From Dipteronia dyeriana (taxonomy: Eukaryota; Streptophyta; Magnoliopsida; Sapindales; Sapindaceae), in the NCBI GenBank assembly GCA_032871835.1, contig CM065300.1, forward strand, positions 6,839,768-6,903,767: 64,000 nt of DNA, given 5' to 3'. Under the pieces are notes generated by a model. That model had not been told where the DNA came from, ran no database searches, and worked only from the letters and a program-made list of their open reading frames with translations. Positions 56,992 through 64,000 of the stretch are shown here, piece by piece. Position numbers and translations under genes: made by a program. Numbering within the stretch: position 1 is the first letter of the stretch; each line of letters opens with the position of its first letter.

Positions 56992-59900
56992 TGAAAGTGA
57001 AACAGTAGAGAAAAGAAGAAGGTGTAGACTTTACAGACACGGATGAGAATGAACAAGTAAACAAGCAAGCCTAGAAAAAAGTGTAGAGACAGAGAGAGAG
57101 AGAGAGAGAGTAAATGGTCAAAGAATCAGAACTGTAGGAGAGAGAGGAGAGAACGCAGCGCAATATATCCGGCCCAGACGGTTTAGTTTTGATGGAATCA
57201 ATCCATTTCTTTTCTTTTGCAATTGGTTTCCTTAATATTCCCTTTTTTTTTTTTTTTAATCAAATAAGTCCGGTGATATTCGATCGAGACTTTTAAGATT
57301 TTTTTTTTTAACTTCATCTAAACTTTTAAGATACAGAAAATTGTCTAATGGTATTGGATTGAGATCAATATTTTTTAGATTTTGTTACAAAATATATTTT
57401 CCAGACTTTTTAGTGATATTTATAAATAGTTTGAACCTAAAATTATCTTGTCTTGTCTTGTCATCTCCCTCGATACTTTTTAGATTTTTTTCACTTTTTC
57501 AAAATCATCTTCAATTTCTTCAACCTCCACACCCCCATCAAATTTTTATTATAAATTTTCAGTTTTTTCAACTTCCATACCTTATCGGATCTTTTGACGA
57601 GTTGTGGTCCACAGATGGGTGATTGGTGACCGAAGATTGGAGATTGGAGGGTGGAGTAGTGCATCAATTTTACTTCTTTTTTTTTAAAAAAAAAACTTAA
57701 ATTTCATAAAACAAATGTTAAATAATGATTCTTAATCGTGACATCTTTATTATTGTTCATGCTCATTTGATATGTATAAGTAATGGTTTATCTATACATA
57801 AATTGTAATGACTAGTGTGGATAAAGATATAGATGTTTTATTAATATATATATATATATATATTGGTTATCTAGTAAGGACGTCATGAAATTATAAGTAA
57901 AAAGTGTTCAATCACAGTCACACATTCATATCGGATGTCAAATTGGATGTGGGTATTCGTTAATATGTGGAAAAAATTGAATACTACAATAGACTCTTAA
58001 AAATACATATTTATAAAAGTTCAATTTTTTTTAAATAAAATCAAAATAATCATAATAACTTATAAATAAAGCCCAAAGACTATTTTATAATTCTAAAAGT
58101 CTAATCCATATAATCACAATAATCTTAAAAGTATAATCTTAATAGTCTTACAAATTCATAAAATTCTTACCCCCTCAAAATGCCCATAAAAATCTCAATC
58201 CAATACACCCCTAAATATAGCATAAGTCATGAGTCATGAACCCTCAAATCTCCAAGAACCTATTTTTTTAATGAATTTTCCATATATATAATCCATTTTA
58301 GTACCTTTAACTCTTGGATGATTTTTTTTTTTGTCTTTTTATCACCTAAATGTACTTTGTCACATTTTTTGTTTTGTTAATTTTGTTAGCTATTTTTTAA
58401 TTGTGTAGTGATAAGCTGTTTTAAATCTTATATAAACCAAAATTGCATCCTATATATATATATTTACATAAATTATGAATGAGCTTGATGAATTTTTTGA
58501 TAATTTCTGAAATTACTTAAATAATTTATTAAAATCGGTGATAAACTTATTGTGAGTTGCCAACTACTATTATTAAAAATTAATTATTGGATGAATTTTA
58601 TTTAACTTTTATTTTAAGAAACCACTTGCAATTAGACAGTTAGACATAACATAATAATCAATTATTTTCCTTAAATTCCACGTGAAAATGAAAACAAACT
58701 CCTCGCTTTCAAACATTAATCATGGTTTTATATTAATCAAATTCACAATCATTTTGATTGGTTAATATCTCATCTCTCCAACCATACTTTCCATCCCCTT
58801 TAACAAAAGTTAGAGAAAACGTTTGGCTTGAAAAAGCATGTGTGACTTATGGCCTCATTAAGAAAAAGCAAATGTGAAACCCTTCTATTTTTTTATTTTT
58901 TTTTTTGGAATCTAACATTATTTGGGTTAAGGTTCGTTGGAATCCAATAAAATTAATAGTTATAAATACGATCTAGAATACAATATCCATTATCAAGGAG
59001 GGATCTTCGATCTTTCCACACTTTACGATTTAATCGGTAATAAGAGTAAATGTGATTAAAGCGTACGAGAACTCAAATCAAAGGTCATGGGAAAAAACGA
59101 AAAGTATGGTCCAATAATTTACTATTTTCACAAATAAAGTGACGTAAAAGGAGATACGTTAAATAATTCCAAATATTTGTACTTGACCATCCAAATGTAA
59201 CCACACAATTAGGAACGTCAATGGTACGAGCCACACATTACCGTTCCCAATATTAATTTATATAAGAAATATCTCTAATGAATACACACCTTAAAATAAA
59301 CATTACGGGTACAAAGATTCCCCATTAAGGGATTGATTTTTTTACAACATATCATCTCCATTCCATTAATATATTTTTTTACGATTTTTTGCTAAAAATA
59401 TATATAAATATTATTGAATAATATAAAAATAATAGCGTGAGGGATATATTATATATATTGATATAAGATGGTGTGGTGTTTCAATGTAGGGAAAAAAGAG
59501 AAAATTATGTTTTTATTTATAGGAGGTACAAGGAGGGGGCAAGATAGAGATTTAAAATCAAATAATCATACCGAAATTAATTTAGGGATCGAAAAAATAT
59601 CGATTTCATACTTCAACTCAAACATTATTAAAACCGCTCCTAATAAGACGAATCTTCACGAGTCTTCGATAATTTTAACATCCTTACCCACGATACAAGT
59701 CCACCAGAAATTTGACAACTATTAAAAAGTATTAAAAATATAAAATTCTGTGCAAATTTAATAAATTAATAATAAACAAAAAAGATGATCACATTCGCCG
59801 GACGGTCCTGATTCCAGAACTTACGTGTTCCCGTACTGAGATTCCATACTTTGATTGTCGTTGTAAGATAAAAAGGGCCCAACTCTAACTATAGTATACG

Positions 59901-60035
59901 GTATACGTACATGCGTTTATACACAACAGTTGCCGTCTATAATCCCAATTCAATCCTCCAAGTCCGAACAAACGAACAGTACACCTACTAGTATCTGACA
60001 ATCTGTTTGGCTTTTTTGCTAGTGAGAGTTAAAAA
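56992..60035. other. intergenic, AT-rich, possible MITE remnants
   Basis: The RHF promoter and GA-rich leader fill 56992-57180. The word GTATTGGATTGAGAT occurs at about 57351 and in inverted orientation at about 58186 (ATCTCAATCCAATAC), so the interval may be a decayed inverted-repeat element, but the arms do not align further. 59465-59725 has an 85-codon frame without recognisable features. CT-containing leader text precedes the ATG at 60036. Confidence 0.45.
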
Positions 60036-63000
60036 ATGGCTTGCATTTCGGTTACTCTTCTGGTTCCAGTTTCGCGAGCTGTCAAATTTCAGTCACAGCA
60101 AAATCGTAACTGCAAATTATCTTCCTCGACAACAATTAACTTTACAGGTTCGACTTCTCGTAGACCTTCACGAGCCGTCCTGATCTCTTCCACTGTCGAC
60201 TCTCGAAAAGCTGGAACCGGAAACAGCTCTCCGACTCTCCGCGAAATCTGCCAGGGCCACGTGCCGGAGCACGTGCTTCACAGGCAAGTTTCACAAAAAA
60301 AAAATCGACAGCGTTTTTTACTTTTTATGACTGAGAATTGAAATGTGTACATAAAAATGTTGATGTTGATGTTCAGTTTATATGGAAAATGATGCAGGAC
60401 AGAGGAAATTGGATTCTTTTTACCGACGGAGATACAGCAGGAAGGTCTTCCGGTTCTCTTCTCCGGCCGTGATTGTATACTTCATGCTCAGGTTATTTTA
60501 GAAATTTGAACTGATTTTAGTTTTAAAGTTTCGATTTCTTTTATTGTTGATCGTATTAAACTCATTAAAGTGCCTGAAAATATTGATAATCAATTGAAGT
60601 TGTTTGTTACAATACCTGAAATACACCAAAATGAAAAAGAAGAGCCTATTGCTTCTTCTGTGCTAATTACAATATCATAATGAGAAATTGAGGAGATAAA
60701 ACTTATGCATTGTTGACAATTCCTAATATAGTCCTTTGTTTTGATCCTCTAGACAGGTTCTGGAAAGACGCTGACCTACCTGCTATTGATATTTTCAATT
60801 ATAAACACTCAAAGGTCTGCTATGCAAGCGCTGATTGTTGTTCCTACCCGTGAACTTGGCATGCAAGTAAGAATGTCGATGCAAATTTCTGACTTTGAAT
60901 TTAGTATTTCTTTTGGTGATATTCTCTTGGAAGTTATGGATTGGGGGAGAATGAAAAGATGATGTGAGAAAAAAGATATAATATAAAGCGAAACTCCATA
61001 TTATCATTCATGGTCATATTGTTTGCTTCTTTTTTACAAGGTTACAAAAGTTGCTAGAATGTTAGCTGCAAAGCCCACAGAAACTGACTTGGAGCAGAAG
61101 TGTACTGTCATGGCCCTTTTAGATGGGGGAATGTTGAGAAGGCATAGAAGTTGGCTAAAGGTAGTGCATTCTCTTGTCATGTTTACATTTCGATGTTTGG
61201 CTTACCTCTATTGTGACACATTATAAAGTTATGACTCTGTTTGTCATTATATTAGAGTCCTTATTTTTATTATGGAAAACTATTTAATGGATAATTGAAC
61301 CATTTCATCAGCTTGTCCCTTTGCATCTCACTTTCATGATATTTCGTTTTGCTCATACCTTCTCCCGTGATCACATATCTTTTTTGGGTATGGCTGCAAG
61401 GGGCAATTTATAAATGATTTTTTAAAGATGTTATTGTCTTGAGTGCAAAAACATTTGGCAATTAATTCATATCAAAAATTTGAAATTGAAGGCCTCTTCA
61501 TGACTCAAGTGTTCTTTGGTAAGAACATATTGACTTGATAGGAGACCCAAATCCCTTGGATGGACTTTGCCTTTCTACATAGTTTTTCTTCGTACAATCT
61601 GACCGTGATATTTTCTTCTGCCCTTGATATTGATTTTCTTTTAAACTTTTAAAATCCTCTAGACCAAATAAAATCTCAAATTGAAATTATTCTGGCATGG
61701 CAGTAATTCTGACCCACGAAAGTTTTTTTTTTTTTTTTTGGTTTTTTAGTTATTGTCATCCAGTTGCAGTTAAGATGCTGAAGTTTCTTCTTAACATTGC
61801 TTATAAATGATGAAGATTTTCATAGTTTTCCATGTTGGCTTTTATCTTATAATCGGTATTGTGAGCTATTAAAAGACAATGTGTTCTATATTCTATGGGG
61901 CATTTTATTCAGTACATAAAATTTTCAGGCGGAGCCCCCAACAATAGTGGTGGCAACAATAGGAAGTTTATGCCATTTGATTGAGAAGCATATATTCAAG
62001 CTCGATTGCATGCGGGTGCTGGTTATTGATGAGGTATTGGACAATTATAGTGCTAGTGTAGAAGTTTTACTCTGTATAACAGGCAGGAGCTTGTTAGAAT
62101 TGAGTGATGTTTATTTCTGTCTTCACCAATGTATTTCACTAGTTTTCTATGGGATCTTTATGAGGATTTACACATGCTTTTAAGTGGTAATGAATTCTGT
62201 TTCCCTCTAGCTGGGAAAGAAATTACATTTTGGATAGCTATGATCTCTATTCTTTGGACTTCCAAAGCATATGGACAATTATATGCTTTATATAGATTTA
62301 TTTTTGGATATTATGTCAATATCAGGCATTGCAAAATGGTTATTAGGCATATTTCTAGTCTGTTAGAAACTTCTTAAATCCAAAAGGCCTCCTTTTGAAA
62401 TATTGTGATTGAAGGATTGACTCTTTATTTTCATTATTTGGTTAGGTTGATTTCTTGTTCAACTCTTCAAAACAAGTCAGTTTTCTGAAAAAGCTGTTGG
62501 CATCATACTCATCATGCAATAACCGTCAGACTGTTTTTGCCAGTGCATCAATCCCCCAGCACCGACGATTCTTACATGACTGCATACAGCAGAAGTGGAC
62601 CAAGGTCTGCTAATATTTCGTGCTCATGTTATCATTATTGGATTTCAATACAAGGTTTCCACAAGTTTTATGGGTTGCATTATGTTTTACTTTTTCTTGC
62701 AGAGTGACGTGGTTCATGTTCATGTCAATTCAATACAACCCTTGCCTTTATGCCTGCACCATAGGTTTGTGGTAAGAAAATTTTATAATATGAGATGTAC
62801 TCAATCATGCATTCTCCTTTACTGTCAGTTAACTCATGCCCAGAGTTTTTGAACTCTCTTAAGTGTTACTTCCTTTATCTAACAATTTTATAGATGTGTG
62901 CCTTCATTCTTATTATTGATTTGACTTAGAGGATGGTGTTGCTGTGTTTAATGGGCAGATATGTAATAAAGAAACGAAGCAACAAACATTGTTATCCTTA

Positions 63001-63432
63001 TTACAGTCTGATATTCCTGAGTCTGGCATTATCTTTGTTGGTGAGCAGGTTTGTACATCATGCCTTTGTCAATTAAATTTTACCCTAAGAATAGGCTTAA
63101 AATCTGTTTTCAACTATAGTGTACTATAATAATTTATGAATTTTCCTAAGATAATATTCTGCAAATATTTTTTTTTTTTGTTGTTGTTGTGATCATAGCA
63201 ATTACTGATGTTGCTTTGTTCTGGTACAAGTTTCAAGTCCAACATGCTGAGTACATATATGTGTGTGTTTGTGTCATTTAAGTAGTAATAATTTTTACAC
63301 TGAAAGTATAGGATTATGAAATGCCATATGATAACTCAGCTTGATATAGTTTAAACCTATCACCAGAGTAATTGTTTGACAAAATATATTTTTATCTTTG
63401 CCAAACTAATTTGATGGGCTAAATCAATCAAT

Positions 63433-63482
<50 letters not shown>

Positions 63483-64000
63483 AGTCTGAGAAGTCCAAGA
63501 AAGCTGGAAATGCTCCTTCGACTACTCTTTTAATTGATATTTTGAAGACTTCATATGGGGGTTCTTCAGAAATCCTTCTTCTGGAGGAAGACATGAATTT
63601 CAATTCACGAGCAGCTTCACTATTGGTAAGTTCTGTTTTCTTCTTTTTGGCTGGGTTATAAGTGCTTCAGTGACTTGACTGGGTGAATGTTGGAGCAATT
63701 ATCCCCTTTGCTAAAAGAAAGTGAGGGGTTTTAACTACGCTTATAATTCAACATGAAATTGTTGTCTATAGCCTACTTATGAGCTATTCATAAAAGTAGA
63801 ATTTTATTTCATTGGTGAATGCATTATTATCCATTCAAATGTTTCAGTATGTTTATGAGTCTTGCAATTCGTTTCTGAAAATTCACTACCTTTGAGAGTG
63901 GATATTGTGCGTGCTATGATAAGTTATTTCCCCACATGATTTTTTTGTTCTTTTCTTTTTTAAAGAAGGGCACTCAACTCTTCGAATGCTCTGCTAAATA
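60036..64000 (+). CDS. RH58: DEAD-box RNA helicase 58, chloroplast (5' part, runs off the window)
   Basis: Nine exons are visible: 60036-60283, 60398-60491, 60753-60866, 61041-61160, 61929-62033, 62446-62604, 62703-62771, 62959-63048 and 63485-63625, coding for 380 residues. The rest lies beyond 64000. A Ser/Thr/Arg-rich N terminus (about 60 residues) looks like a chloroplast transit peptide. Motifs: the Q-motif region (GFFLPTEIQQEGLPVL), Walker A AQTGSGKT, Ia PTRELGM, motif II DEVD (not DEAD, split DE/VD by intron 5), motif III SAS, and the conserved FVGEQSEKSKKAGN. The C-terminal helicase motifs are off the window. Intron 1 has a GC donor (CAG/GCAAGT); no GT donor nearby keeps the frame. 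RH58 is a poorly characterised plastid helicase presumed to act on chloroplast RNA. Confidence 0.93.
63437..63478. repeat. (TA)n run just before an RH58 acceptor
   Basis: About 40 bp of TA repeats end 6 bp before the exon 9 acceptor (GCGCAG). The usual pyrimidine tract is replaced by the TA run, so length changes here could affect splicing. Confidence 0.85.

Noticed and set aside
57340..58215. A possible inverted-repeat element with GTATTGGATTGAGAT ends
   Set aside because: Only about 15 bp pair between the ends and no target duplication was found, so it is mentioned but not called as an element.

Overview
The window is nuclear DNA from a eudicot plant. The genes are split by AT-rich introns, nine of the recognisable genes or gene fragments belong to plant families, and the spaces between genes are packed with short inverted-repeat transposons, microsatellites and retroelement relics. 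No species is claimed. From memory (locus numbers not checked), the order TBL - ECR1 - small unknown gene - TSC10/KDSR - PRXIIF - RH58 combines two Arabidopsis duplicate blocks: TBL11, ECR1, an unknown gene, TSC10B and RH58 near At5g19160-19210, and PRXIIF, TSC10A, an unknown gene and TBL10 near At3g06050-06080. This suggests the window keeps the order that existed before that duplication.

Layout. 1-9.5 kb has no convincing host gene. It holds a 126-bp tandem repeat, an LTR-like stretch, a Mutator-type element with a perfect 9-bp target duplication, a hAT-type element, and one fold-back transposon inserted inside another. 9.5-13.2 kb carries an intact four-exon trichome-birefringence-like (TBL) acetyltransferase gene. 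13.2-20.6 kb has a LINE relic split by a fold-back element, a GGGTTT-rich hAT element, a DUF247 gene on the minus strand and an LTR fragment. 20.6-25.5 kb is a second copy of the TBL locus that lacks exon 1 and is broken in several ways, with an 877-bp Harbinger-like insertion in intron 1. 25.5-30.2 kb is a nested pair of Mutator-like elements followed by a cluster of one Tourist-like family. 30.6-35.6 kb is ECR1, the catalytic subunit of the NEDD8-activating enzyme (9 exons). 37.5-38.0 kb is a small unknown gene.

42.3-44.2 kb is 3-ketodihydrosphingosine reductase (KDSR/TSC10) and 45.2-46.1 kb is a B3-domain gene on the minus strand. 46.9-48.3 kb contains broken copies of the PRXIIF middle exons and of the KDSR 3' end, lying just before the intact mitochondrial peroxiredoxin IIF gene (48.6-51.2 kb). 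The pattern is best explained by an old tandem duplication of KDSR-B3-PRXIIF followed by loss of parts. 51.9-53.2 kb is a glucose/ribitol-dehydrogenase-like SDR gene with a one-base frameshift near its 3' end. 54.3-57.0 kb is a RING-H2 E3 ligase of the RHF1A/RHF2A type on the minus strand. 60.0 kb to the window end is the first nine exons of chloroplast DEAD-box helicase RH58, with a GC-AG first intron and DEVD in place of DEAD.

The genes do not form an operon-like unit. They are independent housekeeping and cell-wall genes. The main interest lies in the two fractionated local duplications and in the transposon archaeology, much of which can be read to base-pair resolution.
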